Assembly: GCF_006716265.1 (NCBI RefSeq)
Contig: NZ_VFOS01000001.1
Span: 1,426,001-1,490,000 of the forward strand
DNA length: 64,000 nt
Direction of reading: 5' to 3'
Origin: Rarobacter faecitabidus
Lineage (GTDB): Bacteria; Actinomycetota; Actinomycetes; Actinomycetales; Cellulomonadaceae
Position numbers and translations under genes: made by a program. The notes beneath the pieces were generated by a model. The model did no database searches and was not told the DNA's origin. It saw only the letters and a list, made by a program, of their open reading frames with translations. This document shows positions 1 through 8,837 of the stretch, one piece after another. Positions within the stretch are counted from its first letter, which is position 1. Each line of letters opens with the position of its first letter.

Positions 1-1925
1 GCGAAGTTGTTTCCCGTCTCGGGAGTCGCCGGCATCACGTTCATGTCCATCGTGATCCAACCCAGGTAGTACATGCGCTCCACCTGTGCCGGTGTCACAC
101 CGTCAGCCTCGACATGGTACAGCGAGAAGTCCTGTGGAACCGGCACTCGAGAGAGATACTCGTCCCAATACGTCTCCCAGTAGTCCCGGTCAGCATCGGG
201 ATCGGCGATCGCGGCGATTGCCGCAGCGCGCGCAGCCATCACCGCGGCCGCTGTGGTCGAGGTCCGGGCGATGAACCCCACACCCACGGCCCTCACGGAG
301 CCTTCCGGCAAGATTGCCAGCCAACGGCTAGTACCCTGCGCAGCGGGCGTAGCTGCACCGTCAAAGGTCGGCACGACCCCAGCGGGAAGCGCAACGGCCA
401 CCGCGAGAGCATCGGTGTGGACCTGATTGGAAATGGACTTGCCATCGGCGGTGTAGGTGATCGTGTTCGTCGTTGCGTCATAGGCCGCGTTCTTGCCGAT
501 GTGGCCGGTGACGACGACTTGGCCGCGGGTGAGCCCACTGCTGTCGATCACGCGCGCGAACGCATCAGGACCGGAGAACTGGTCCCGACCGACAACCTGG
601 CCATCGGACCCGTAGGTGCCAGTGAACGCGAGTTCGTGCGGCGCCCAGGAATTCGCGACCCCCGTTGCGGGTTGAAGCCACGACTCGCCCGTGTGAATGG
701 CGATGGAGTTGAACACTGTGGTCGATCCCTGCGGCCCAACCTGGAACAAGCGGACTTCGAACGTTTGCTTACCGGTCAGGTTGTACGCCGCCGCAAGGTC
801 AACCGTGATCTTCCCCGTCTGATCTGTGTCGTGAATCAGCGACGGGGAGAGGTCGTTGCCAGATGAGCCGCGCCGAATCTTGAGCGCCCACTTCGCGGTG
901 GTGTTGGCAACATCGACTGTGAGTAGTGGCGTGTTCTCGATGTTCTGGATCGTCACTGTCTTCGCGACGGCACCCCACCCGCTCGAACCGCCGTTGGTGA
1001 TCGTTCCCCCCGCAATCGTCACACCGTTGGCAGACGAAGCCCAACCACCCGAACCGAAACTGTCCGCAAACGGCGCGTAGTAGTCGCTGATGGTCACCGA
1101 GTCGAAGGTCACTGACGCACCTGATCCCCCGGTTGCCCACAACCGCACCTTGAGGGACTTGGCTCCGGTCCACCCCAGAGTCTTCGCGATATCGAAGGTG
1201 AAGGTGCCGATCTCCGTCGAATCGGGCTGGAACAGCGTGTCGTAGTCGTTGCCGGTGGCGGGGTTGTTGATCTTGACGTTCCACTTCTGCGAAACGTTCG
1301 TGACCTTCACGGTCAAGTACCGGGCCACGGCGATGTCATTGACCTGAATGGTGGGGCTGATAATGCTCCCCCACTCCTTGCCCGCTTCGGTGGCGATCGT
1401 CACGCGGCCGCCGGATGCCGAAGTGGACACCTGATCAACCGCCCAGCCATCTGCGGAGTTCAAGTCGTTGTTGTACGCCGTCACCGTCGGCTCGGTCTGG
1501 GTCGGCGGTGGAGCGGTGTCGTCCGTGTGGAACATCTGCAGGACGTTGTTGACCCGAATCGCGTCGTCGTACGCGAAGGTACCGACGTCCATCGGGAATG
1601 TCGGCCCGTTGTGCTGATCCAGTTCTGGACCACCGTGTGGATAGTCGTAGGGATGAAGCACCATGCGGGAGTTCGGAACGGACAGCCATCGCTGCTGGTC
1701 AGGACCCGTTTGGGTGAGACCTGCCGAGGTAGTAGTGGCAGATTGCACGATCTCGGATGACGCCACTGATCCCACGGAGGCGGCGGCCTGTAACGAAGCG
1801 CCTGCAGTCGCCACGCCCGCCGTCGCGGCGAGCACCAGCGAAACCGCAAGCGCGGTAACTCGCCTTTGCACAGCGGCGCTCGGCCCCGTCTTTACATATC
1901 TCAACCAATCGTTGCGTGATTTCAT
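1..1925 (-). CDS. Secreted glycosidase-like protein, C-terminus beyond the window
   Basis: This reading frame stays open for about 641 codons from an ATG at 1925 to the left edge, so the C-terminus is missing. The N-terminus (MKSRNDWLRYVKTG) leads into a hydrophobic stretch at about residues 22-42 and an Ala-rich cleavage region, so it is probably exported. Two clearly duplicated beta-rich modules follow at about 152-280 and 281-412; each has a KW..KI motif, a GND motif and a VRL strand, as in carbohydrate-binding sandwiches. The region after about 570 (YWETYWDEYLSRVPVP, then MNVMPATPETGNNF) resembles the start of an (alpha/alpha)6 glycoside hydrolase domain. A LacI-type palindrome lies 40-50 bases upstream. 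The frame and export are clear; the enzyme class is inferred. Confidence 0.72.
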   Translation of the reverse strand, partial: MKSRNDWLRYVKTGPSAAVQRRVTALAVSLVLAATAGVATAGASLQAAASVGSVASSEIVQSATTTSAGLTQTGPDQQRWLSVPNSRMVLHPYDYPHGGPELDQHNGPTFPMDVGTFAYDDAIRVNNVLQMFHTDDTAPPPTQTEPTVTAYNNDLNSADGWAVDQVSTSASGGRVTIATEAGKEWGSIISPTIQVNDIAVARYLTVKVTNVSQKWNVKINNPATGNDYDTLFQPDSTEIGTFTFDIAKTLGWTGAKSLKVRLWATGGSGASVTFDSVTISDYYAPFADSFGSGGWASSANGVTIAGGTITNGGSSGWGAVAKTVTIQNIENTPLLTVDVANTTAKWALKIRRGSSGNDLSPSLIHDTDQTGKITVDLAAAYNLTGKQTFEVRLFQVGPQGSTTVFNSIAIHTGESWLQPATGVANSWAPHELAFTGTYGSDGQVVGRDQFSGPDAFARVIDSSGLTRGQVVVTGHIGKNAAYDATTNTITYTADGKSISNQVHTDALAVAVALPAGVVPTFDGAATPAAQGTSRWLAILPEGSVRAVGVGFIARTSTTAAAVMAARAAAIAAIADPDADRDYWETYWDEYLSRVPVPQDFSLYHVEADGVTPAQVERMYYLGWITMDMNVMPATPETGNNF

Positions 1926-1966
1926 GCTTCTTGTCCCTCATCGTTGAGTGATCCAACGCCTCCACC

Positions 1967-1976
1967 GAAGCGCTTC
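1967..1976. promoter_or_regulatory. LacI-family-type operator palindrome
   Basis: GAAGCGCTTC is a perfect 10-bp palindrome with a central CG, the usual core of LacI/GalR-family operators that control carbohydrate genes. Its centre lies about 47 bases before the start codon of the secreted glycosidase-like gene on the minus strand. No LacI-family regulator gene is in the window, so the binding protein is inferred. Confidence 0.5.
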
Positions 1977-2219
1977 TGCAACGAGTCTACGACCGCGTTG
2001 ACAGACTGTCGATCTCGCCATTCTCAGTTCGCTAGCGCAGTCCTCGCATCCTGACCGTCCGCTGCGACTTCATACCGGAAGCCCTTAGTTGCGTCATAGT
2101 TGGTGCCGTACGGTGCATTCGTTCGTGCCGCCATGTATGGCTGCGCGAGGGTCGTGATCTCGTAGTAGGTATTGACACACGACCGTTCAAACGCATCCAT
2201 CGAACATTTGGCACCGCGA

Positions 2220-2930
2220 TCAGTTCGTGAGGATTCCGTCTAGTGCGGGCTCGTGCGGGCCCAGGAACTTGGGCTTGCGATGAGTCATGCCGTCCCAGGC
2301 GGCCTTGACCGACGCAGCCAGTTCGCGAGCCCGATACCTGCCGACGGTACCGTTCCCCGACGACGCGCCCACTCCAACGGCATCGACCCCGGCTCGCCGG
2401 CACGAGAACAGCGCCCGCGGCAAGTGATAGTCCTGCGTGATCACGGTCGCCGCAGTGACGCCGAAGATCTCACGGGCGCGCACGCATGAATCGTGCGTGT
2501 CGAATCCTGCGTAGTCGAGGGCAACCACGTCGTCCGGGATGCCCCGAGACACCAGCCAGTCGCGCATCGCGGAGGGCTCGTCATAACTGGTCGTGGAATT
2601 GTCCCCGCTCGCCAAAACACCGCGGATCGCGCCACGGTCGTACAAGTCGAGCGCAATCTCGAGTCGCCGCGCCAGGTAGAGCGTGGGCGTTCCGTCGGAC
2701 CGCAGGCCGGCACCGAGGACGAGCGCCACCGGCCGGGATGGAACGTCCGCCGTGTCGTAGATGCCGCCTCTCCCGGAGCCCTGCACCCAGACGATCGCGC
2801 TCACCACTACGACGACTGCCAGTGCGACTACCACTAGAGCCCAGCGGATGATCCGGCGGCGCAGGAACCTGCGCAGACGTGAAACGGTCGGCGGGGCCGA
2901 TGGTTCGGCGTCGAAGGTCATGCCCTGCAT
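2220..2930 (-). CDS. SanA/YdcF-like DUF218 membrane protein
   Basis: This is a 236-residue protein with a basic N-terminus, one transmembrane helix at about residues 27-48 and an extracytoplasmic DUF218 domain. Visible family motifs are VALVLGAGLRSDGTPT, the ASGDNSTTSYDE segment and VITQDYHLPRALF. The family includes E. coli SanA and YdcF, linked to envelope barrier function, but the reaction is unsettled. I start at the ATG at 2930, because the longer frame upstream is Arg-rich and has no sensible N-terminus; the ATG at 2921 is an alternative. Confidence 0.8.
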   Translation of the reverse strand: MQGMTFDAEPSAPPTVSRLRRFLRRRIIRWALVVVALAVVVVVSAIVWVQGSGRGGIYDTADVPSRPVALVLGAGLRSDGTPTLYLARRLEIALDLYDRGAIRGVLASGDNSTTSYDEPSAMRDWLVSRGIPDDVVALDYAGFDTHDSCVRAREIFGVTAATVITQDYHLPRALFSCRRAGVDAVGVGASSGNGTVGRYRARELAASVKAAWDGMTHRKPKFLGPHEPALDGILTN

Positions 2931-2989
2931 GATAGGTCCACAGTCTTGCTCGCCGCACAACGCCGGGGCGATGAAGCCTCGGGACCAGG

Positions 2990-3763
2990 CTATCGGGACT
3001 GCGTGGTCTCCTTGGGCGCGTTCGGGACAACTCCCGCGTAGCCATGATCCGCGCTGCCACGCTTGCCGAGCAACATCGTCGTGATCGCGTCGAACACGAG
3101 GACGAGCCCAATCGCAGCGATCCCGCCAGTGATGCCCTCGAATGCGATAGCCCTCACGCCGATGCCCACTCCCCCGGCGAGCATCACCTTGATCACTGAT
3201 CCTGCGATGCCGGACAGGACGCATGCCAGAACGACTGCGGGGGTGACCCATCGCGACTCCGTAGGCGTCGCAGCGCGCCTGGGCAATCGCACGATCACGA
3301 TTGCTACGGCCAGGAGCCCTGCAATGCCACTGAAGTACTGGGCGTAGCGGTAGCCCATGAGCGGTCCCAGCGGAGAAGGGAACTCGGCTGTGAGCATCGG
3401 AATGTGCTCAGTCCCGAATCGGCCGAAGTGCGTGAACTCGTCCCACAGCAGGTGCGTTGCGGCACCTACGGCCACGGCCACGCAGACCGCCCACCAGGGA
3501 AAGTCGCGCCACGTCGGCAACACCCATCGTTCGCGAACGTCGGATGGGACAAGCGCATGCAGTCCGGTGGCCAACAGCCGCCAAACTCCCCACATCAGTA
3601 ACCCGAAGACCACGTTGACCGAGACGATCGCGGCCGCGGTGTGGGTATCGACGTCGAGCCTTGCCAGCGGGGTCACGAAGTATGGCAGATCCGGGCTCAT
3701 GCTACCGGCGGCGAGTGCGGCCATCGGCAACGGCAATCTTCGGATCGGTAGCACCGCAAACAT
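2990..3763 (-). CDS. DUF4184-family membrane protein, likely 5' frameshift
   Basis: The protein has several hydrophobic helices and the conserved family segment PMAALAAGSMSPDLPYF near its start, followed by THLLWDEFTHFG, which carries His, Asp and Glu. This matches DUF4184 proteins, which are integral membrane proteins of unknown function, sometimes called metal-dependent-hydrolase-like. Family members normally begin with a short MPFTxSH sequence. Here MPFTVSH is present from an ATG at 3782 but in a different frame, 19 nucleotides before the in-frame ATG used here. The gene may therefore be frameshifted, or the assembly may have a base error. The body of the protein is intact. Confidence 0.72.
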   Translation of the reverse strand: MFAVLPIRRLPLPMAALAAGSMSPDLPYFVTPLARLDVDTHTAAAIVSVNVVFGLLMWGVWRLLATGLHALVPSDVRERWVLPTWRDFPWWAVCVAVAVGAATHLLWDEFTHFGRFGTEHIPMLTAEFPSPLGPLMGYRYAQYFSGIAGLLAVAIVIVRLPRRAATPTESRWVTPAVVLACVLSGIAGSVIKVMLAGGVGIGVRAIAFEGITGGIAAIGLVLVFDAITTMLLGKRGSADHGYAGVVPNAPKETTQSR

Positions 3764-3881
3764 GGCTCACCGTAAATGGCATACCCGAAGCGTACGTGTC
3801 CTGGACGCCGCCCCGAGTTCGTCATCGAGTGCAATCAGCAAGCAAACATTACGAAACACGACATATCTACGGTGGAATAAG

Positions 3882-3902
3882 CCTGACATCGCCCGTGTCA
3901 GG
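3882..3902 (+). promoter_or_regulatory. Hairpin in the leader of the M1 peptidase gene
   Basis: CCTGACA and TGTCAGG are perfect 7-bp complements separated by seven bases, just before the M1 peptidase start. This could be an operator or a leader stem. It slightly favours translation from the ATG at 3932 over the GTG at 3914, which lies only 11 bases after the stem. Confidence 0.3.
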
Positions 3903-3931
3903 ATCCTACTGATGTGACTAAGGCGGCAATA

Positions 3932-6640
3932 ATGCATTCAGCCTCCCAGCATCGGCGACCACTACGTTCCAAGGCCGCCACGCTCCTTCTCCCGCTCACC
4001 CTTGCGGCCTCGATGTCGCTCGCGGTCGCGCCCGCGCACGCCGTCGACCCGGTTCCCGGCCCGCAGACGTCCGGAGACGCGCTGTTCCCGAATGTCGGCA
4101 ACGGCGGCTACGACGTTCAGCACTACGACATCGCCCTGACTTGGACGCCCGGCTCGATTGTCACTCCCACGCTCAGCGACGCGACGATCCAAGCCACCAC
4201 CACGATCAAGGCAAAGGCGGACTATCCGCTGAGCAACTTCTCGCTAGATTTCGAGGGACTGGAGATCGACTCGATCACGGTCAACGGCGCGCCCGCGACC
4301 TGGGTGCGCGACATCGATGCGGCCTCGATCAAGTACAAGCTGGTCGTGACTCCCGCCGCGGCTATCGAGGGAGACTTCACGACAGTAGTGACGTACCACG
4401 GCACGCCGAGCCGCCACACCGACGCCGACGGCAGCTGGGAGGGCTGGGTCCCCACCACGAACGGCTCGATCTTCATGGGCCAGCCCATCGGCGCGATGAC
4501 CGGCTACCCGAACAACAACACCCCCGGCGACAAGGCGACCTACACATTCAGCCTCAACGTGCCGTCCACCATCACCTCGAGCGCCGGCACGGGAAGCGCC
4601 GCGGCTGTGAGCAACGGAGAACTCGTCTCCGTCATCCCCAGCGCGGACGGAACGAGCAAGACCTGGGTGTGGAACGAGACCAAGCCAATGGCCACCGAAC
4701 TCGCGCTCATCACGATCGGCAAGTACGAGATGGTGCAGTCCACCGTCACGCTGACCGACGGGTCTACTATTCCGGAGTATTCCTTCTACGACTCAGACCT
4801 GAGCACGGCGAACAAGACGACGGCACTGACAGCGCGCGGTAAGTTGCCGACCATCATCCGGGGCCTCGAATCGATCTACGGGCCCTACCCCGGCAAGAGC
4901 ACCGGCATCGTCATCGACGCCGTGCCAAGCGGAATCAGCTACGCGCTCGAGACCCAGGACCGGTCGTTCTTCCCCAGCGCGTCCAGCGCGAACGGCAACA
5001 CGCTGATCCACGAACTCGTTCACCAGTGGTACGGCGACAATGTCTCCCCCAAGGACTGGAACGACATCTGGATCAACGAGGGAATGGCCACGTGGGGTCC
5101 GACCTACTACAACAACGCGATCATCGGCACCAACCCCGCCGCGGTCGAGACTTCCTACTTCAACTCGTGGAACAACAAGGCCGCGTCCAGCGCCGACTGG
5201 AACATTCCGCCCGCCGGAATGACCGACACCTCGACGCTGTACGACTACCAGACGTACACGCGCGGCGCCCAGTTCTGGGAGGCGTTGCACACCCGCCTCG
5301 GGGACGAGGCGTTCTTCGAGTTCGTCCTCGAATGGCAGACGCGCTACGGCGGCAAGAGCGCCGGACGCGTCGAATTCCAGGCGCTGGCCGAGGAAATTTC
5401 CGGACAGGACCTGGACGACCTATTCCAGGACTGGATCTATGAGGCCGGTAAGCCGGCATGGCCGGCTCGCGCGGAATTGTCGCTGGGCACCACGGCCGAC
5501 CCGGTCACCGTCGAACCCGGCGGCGACGTGAGCTACACGCTCACCGTGCAGAACACCGGCAAGGTGGCGCTTGAGGGCGCGGTCGTAACCCTGGATCTGG
5601 CCGATGTGCTCGACAATGCCACCCTGGCCGATCCGCTTCCGGCGGACGTCAGCGTTACCGGTACGAGCGCGACATGGACGGTACCTTCCGTCGCCGTGGG
5701 CACCTCGGCGTCCGTGACGCTCGATGCGAGCATCGCCGCGAACGCAGGCTGGTCCACGCTCAACGCCAGCGCATCCACCACCACCACGGGCCTATGGTGC
5801 ACGTCTGCCTGCAGCGCCGAACTGACCGTCGCGGATGGCCCGGATGTGGTCTCCGACACCCCGACCATCTCCGGCACCGTGGCGGTTGACGGTGTTCTGA
5901 CGGCAGCACCCGGCGCCTGGCAAACGGGCGCTGAACTCACCTACCAATGGCTGAGTGATGGCGCACCCGTTGCGGGAGCAACATCGGGCACATACTTGCT
6001 CACCGTCGCCGACTTGGGCAAGAAGATCAGCGTTGCCGTCACCGGTTCGCTGACCGGATTCGGCACCGTGACCAAGACCAGCGCCGAAACCGTCGCGGTC
6101 GCGACCGGTCCAGGAGTGACCGCCAGCACCCCGACCATTTCAGGCAAGGCGGTCGTGGAGGGCACGCTCACCGCGGCACCCGGCGTATGGCAATCCGGTA
6201 CGACGCTCAGCTATCAGTGGCTCCGCGCCGGAACGCCTATCCCCGGCGCCACCAAGCCGACCTACACCGCGACGGCGGCGGACCTCGGCAAGGTGCTTAG
6301 CGTCTCGGTTGCTGGCACGCTGACGGGCTACGCTCCCGTCACGAAGGTGAGCCTTCCGACGGCGAAGGTCACTGCCGCCAAGTTCGCCAAGGCCGTCAAG
6401 GTCAAGGTGACCGGCAAGGTCAAGGCCGGTAAGAAACTCAAGGCAAAGGTTACCGGCCTCGCGGCCGGCACCAAGGTCACCTACAAGTGGAAGGCCGGCA
6501 AGAAGACCGGCAAGAAGGCGACCTTCAAGCTGACGAAGAAGTACGTCGGCAAGAAGGTCACGCTCACCGTCAAGGTGTCCAAGCCGGGATACACCACCGT
6601 GACGAAGAAGGTGAAGACCAAGAAGGTCAAGAGGAAGTAG
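3932..6640 (+). CDS. Secreted M1-family zinc aminopeptidase with Ig-like tail
   Basis: The gluzincin motif HELVH lies at residues 360-364 and the third zinc ligand E383 (WINEG) sits 19 residues downstream, as in M1 aminopeptidases such as PepN. An N-terminal signal peptide ends near APAHA (about residue 37). After the catalytic region come a CARDB-like segment, two near-identical Ig-like repeats (about 640-725 and 728-815, each with TPTISG, LTAAPG.W and Y.WL), and a very lysine-rich C-terminus ending KVKTKKVKRK. There is no LPXTG signal. The likely role is extracellular peptide degradation at the cell surface. AAGGCGG precedes the ATG at 3932; the GTG at 3914 is an alternative start. Confidence 0.88.
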   Translation: MHSASQHRRPLRSKAATLLLPLTLAASMSLAVAPAHAVDPVPGPQTSGDALFPNVGNGGYDVQHYDIALTWTPGSIVTPTLSDATIQATTTIKAKADYPLSNFSLDFEGLEIDSITVNGAPATWVRDIDAASIKYKLVVTPAAAIEGDFTTVVTYHGTPSRHTDADGSWEGWVPTTNGSIFMGQPIGAMTGYPNNNTPGDKATYTFSLNVPSTITSSAGTGSAAAVSNGELVSVIPSADGTSKTWVWNETKPMATELALITIGKYEMVQSTVTLTDGSTIPEYSFYDSDLSTANKTTALTARGKLPTIIRGLESIYGPYPGKSTGIVIDAVPSGISYALETQDRSFFPSASSANGNTLIHELVHQWYGDNVSPKDWNDIWINEGMATWGPTYYNNAIIGTNPAAVETSYFNSWNNKAASSADWNIPPAGMTDTSTLYDYQTYTRGAQFWEALHTRLGDEAFFEFVLEWQTRYGGKSAGRVEFQALAEEISGQDLDDLFQDWIYEAGKPAWPARAELSLGTTADPVTVEPGGDVSYTLTVQNTGKVALEGAVVTLDLADVLDNATLADPLPADVSVTGTSATWTVPSVAVGTSASVTLDASIAANAGWSTLNASASTTTTGLWCTSACSAELTVADGPDVVSDTPTISGTVAVDGVLTAAPGAWQTGAELTYQWLSDGAPVAGATSGTYLLTVADLGKKISVAVTGSLTGFGTVTKTSAETVAVATGPGVTASTPTISGKAVVEGTLTAAPGVWQSGTTLSYQWLRAGTPIPGATKPTYTATAADLGKVLSVSVAGTLTGYAPVTKVSLPTAKVTAAKFAKAVKVKVTGKVKAGKKLKAKVTGLAAGTKVTYKWKAGKKTGKKATFKLTKKYVGKKVTLTVKVSKPGYTTVTKKVKTKKVKRK

Positions 6641-6660
6641 TTCCTGCCAGGAGCTGCTGA

Positions 6661-6705
6661 GACGGGGTGGCTCGCGCGAGAGATCGCGCGGGCCACCCCG
6701 TCGTT
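6661..6705. terminator. Bidirectional terminator hairpin
   Basis: GACGGGGTGGC pairs with GCCACCCCGTC, with an inner CGCGCGAG/CGCGCG element in the loop, followed by a short T run. It lies between the convergent M1 peptidase and acetoin reductase genes. Confidence 0.75.
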
Positions 6706-6771
6706 TCACAGCCGTAGCGTCGCCCGAGCGGCAGGTCCCAGTGCCAGACCCAGACTGCGCTACGATGCGGC

Positions 6772-7554
6772 TCAGTTGTAGAGCATGCCGCCGTCGACCA
6801 GGAGGACCTGTCCCGTCACGTAGTCGGAGTTGGGCGAGGCAAGGAAGGAGACGACGCCCGCGACGTCCTCGGGCGTCTCAATGCGGCCGAGTGCAATACT
6901 GTCCACGTTCTCCTTGAGGTTCTGACCGAGCGGCTTGCCGTTGATCTCGTGCAGCCGCTGGTCGATGACCTCCCACATGCCGGTGCCGACGATACCGGGA
7001 GCGTACGCGTTGACCGTGATCCCCGCTGGCGCCAGTTCCTGCGCGGCGGCCTGGGTGATCCCGCGTACGGCGAATTTCGAGGCGGAGTAGGCACCGAGAA
7101 TCGGGAAGCCCTTGATGGCGGCGATCGACGCGGCGGAGATGATCTTCCCCCGCTTGCCCAGTTCCTTGAACTTCGCCGATGCCGCCTGAATCCCGAACAC
7201 GACCGAGTTCACGTTGATGGCGAAGATCTTGTTCAGTTCCTCCTCGGTGATCTCCTCGATCGGCTTGACCTGCACAATCCCGGCATTGTTGACCATGACG
7301 TCGAAGCTGCCCAGTTCAATGGCCGCAGTTTCTACGGCCGCGACGATATCGGCCCTCTTAGACACGTCGGCGGAGACGAACAACGCATTACGGCCGAGTG
7401 CCTTGACCTCCTCGACGACACTCTGCCCCTTATCTGTCTGAAACGGCAGATCCACGACAGCGATGTCGAACCCGTCCCCCGCCAATTTCAAGGCGAGTCC
7501 GCGGCCGATGCCCTGTCCCGCCCCGGTCACCAATGCGACCTTTGTCTCCGTCAT
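6772..7554 (-). CDS. budC: Acetoin (diacetyl) reductase / 2,3-butanediol dehydrogenase, SDR family
   Basis: This is a 260-residue classical short-chain dehydrogenase. It has the NAD-binding TGAGQGIG at residues 10-17, NNAG, the catalytic Ser in IISAASIA and the YSASK pair, ending with LLVDGGMLYN. The whole pattern (PIEEITEE, FGIQAA, YAPGIVGTGMWE.ID) matches acetoin reductases that interconvert diacetyl, acetoin and 2,3-butanediol with NAD(H). The start ATG at 7554 has GAAAGGA at a good distance, so I reject the longer frame to 7758. The exact substrate remains an inference from family resemblance. Confidence 0.85.
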   Translation of the reverse strand: MTETKVALVTGAGQGIGRGLALKLAGDGFDIAVVDLPFQTDKGQSVVEEVKALGRNALFVSADVSKRADIVAAVETAAIELGSFDVMVNNAGIVQVKPIEEITEEELNKIFAINVNSVVFGIQAASAKFKELGKRGKIISAASIAAIKGFPILGAYSASKFAVRGITQAAAQELAPAGITVNAYAPGIVGTGMWEVIDQRLHEINGKPLGQNLKENVDSIALGRIETPEDVAGVVSFLASPNSDYVTGQVLLVDGGMLYN

Positions 7555-7766
7555 CTGTCGTCCTTTCAGTCGTGCCTCGATATGGGCGACCCGCGACCTC
7601 ACAGTCACCGGAAAACATCCCATCTTTCGTAACAGCCCATGCGCCCGATATGTTCCCCCACGCTCGACAAGGTGCGTCTGTCCGGCAAAATGAACGCCGA
7701 AGATTGGGCCGCGATCAAATTCCGAGTGAAATCGATATGATAAATCCAGCGAATTCAATAACGCCT

Positions 7767-7780
7767 AACTCTATAGAGTT
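7767..7780. promoter_or_regulatory. Perfect 14-bp palindrome over a probable -10 box
   Basis: AACTCTATAGAGTT is a perfect palindrome. Its TATAGA core could be the -10 element of the transporter gene that starts at 7803. It lies in an AT-rich island (7730-7800) unusual for this genome, so it could be a repressor site overlapping the promoter. No bound regulator can be named. Confidence 0.4.
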
Positions 7781-7802
7781 TTACCAATTAAGGGACTTTC
7801 GC

Positions 7803-8837
7803 GTGAATTATGGACTGATGATCGGCGGGCTCATCGTTGGATTTCTGGTGGGACTCACCGGAATGGGCGGCGGCGCCCTCATGACACCCATGCTGGTCTT
7901 CTTCTTCCGCGTCGACCCCCTCGTCGCCATATCCTCCGATATCGTCGTCAGCCTGTTCATGAAACCGGCCGGCGCTATTGTCCACATTCGTCGCAAAACG
8001 GTCGACTGGCAACTGGTGAAATGGCTCTGCGTCGGCTCGATACCCGCCGCCTTCGCCGGTGCCGTCTTCACCCAGTCGCTCCCACAGGGCGCCGAACTCG
8101 ACCACCTGCTCAAGGTATTCCTCGGCATCGCCCTGCTCATCGCCACGGCGGGTCTCGTACTACGCGCCGTTCACGGAATGCTGCAGCGGGCCACCCCGCT
8201 CGGGGAAGGCCCCGCCGTTCCGACCGCGCCCAGCGGCATCGCCATCAAGCCTGGCCGCACCGTGGCGCTCGGTGCCGTGGCAGGCCTCATGGTCGGCATC
8301 ACGTCCGTGGGAGCCGGCTCGATCATCATCATCGCCCTGCTGCTGCTCTACCCGACGCTCAAGGCATCGCAGCTCGTCGGGACCGACCTCGTGCAGGCGA
8401 TTCCTCTCGTGGGGGCGGCAGCGCTGGGGCACATCGCCTTCGGCGATTTCCACTTCGATGTCACCGGAACGTTGCTGATCGGGGCAATCCCCGGGGCCTG
8501 GCTCGGCGCCCAGGTGTCGAGCCGCGCGCCGGGCGGCATCATCCGACGCGCGCTGGCAGTGCTGCTTCTCGCCTCAAGTCTCAAGTTGCTCGGCGTGCCA
8601 AGCCTGTGGGTGCTCTGGCTCGCGATCGGCGCCCTTGTCCTCGGCAACGCGGCGTGGATACTCCTGCGTCGCACCGTCAAGGTCCGCGCGGCCGCCGACA
8701 GCTCCGTCACCATCCCCGACGACAGTGCCCAAGCGTCACCCGTCGGCGCGGTCACACCTGACGCCACCGCCGCGGGCGATAATGGTCAGGAAGCCGGCGC
8801 CGGATCGGATGACGCGAGCAGATCAGGCTCCAAATAG
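7803..8837 (+). CDS. TauE/SafE-family sulfite/sulfonate exporter
   Basis: This 344-residue polytopic membrane protein has two repeated halves. Each begins with a Gly-rich membrane motif: VGFLVGLTGMGGGALMTP near residue 10 and MVGITSVGAGSIIIIALL near 165, followed by GTDLVQAIPL. That is the signature of TauE/SafE exporters of sulfite or sulfur-containing organic acids. I choose the GTG at 7803 because AAGGGA lies seven bases before it; frames extending to 7533 run through the divergent promoter. The C-terminus is a polar Asp/Ser-rich tail. Its last 52 bases overlap the end of the convergent CDF gene. Confidence 0.85.
   Translation: MNYGLMIGGLIVGFLVGLTGMGGGALMTPMLVFFFRVDPLVAISSDIVVSLFMKPAGAIVHIRRKTVDWQLVKWLCVGSIPAAFAGAVFTQSLPQGAELDHLLKVFLGIALLIATAGLVLRAVHGMLQRATPLGEGPAVPTAPSGIAIKPGRTVALGAVAGLMVGITSVGAGSIIIIALLLLYPTLKASQLVGTDLVQAIPLVGAAALGHIAFGDFHFDVTGTLLIGAIPGAWLGAQVSSRAPGGIIRRALAVLLLASSLKLLGVPSLWVLWLAIGALVLGNAAWILLRRTVKVRAAADSSVTIPDDSAQASPVGAVTPDATAAGDNGQEAGAGSDDASRSGSK

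Noticed and set aside
2032-2403. Arg-rich ORFs on both strands around 2.0-2.5 kb.
   Set aside because: They are shadows of the SanA/YdcF gene and its downstream gap, with biased composition and no ribosome sites.
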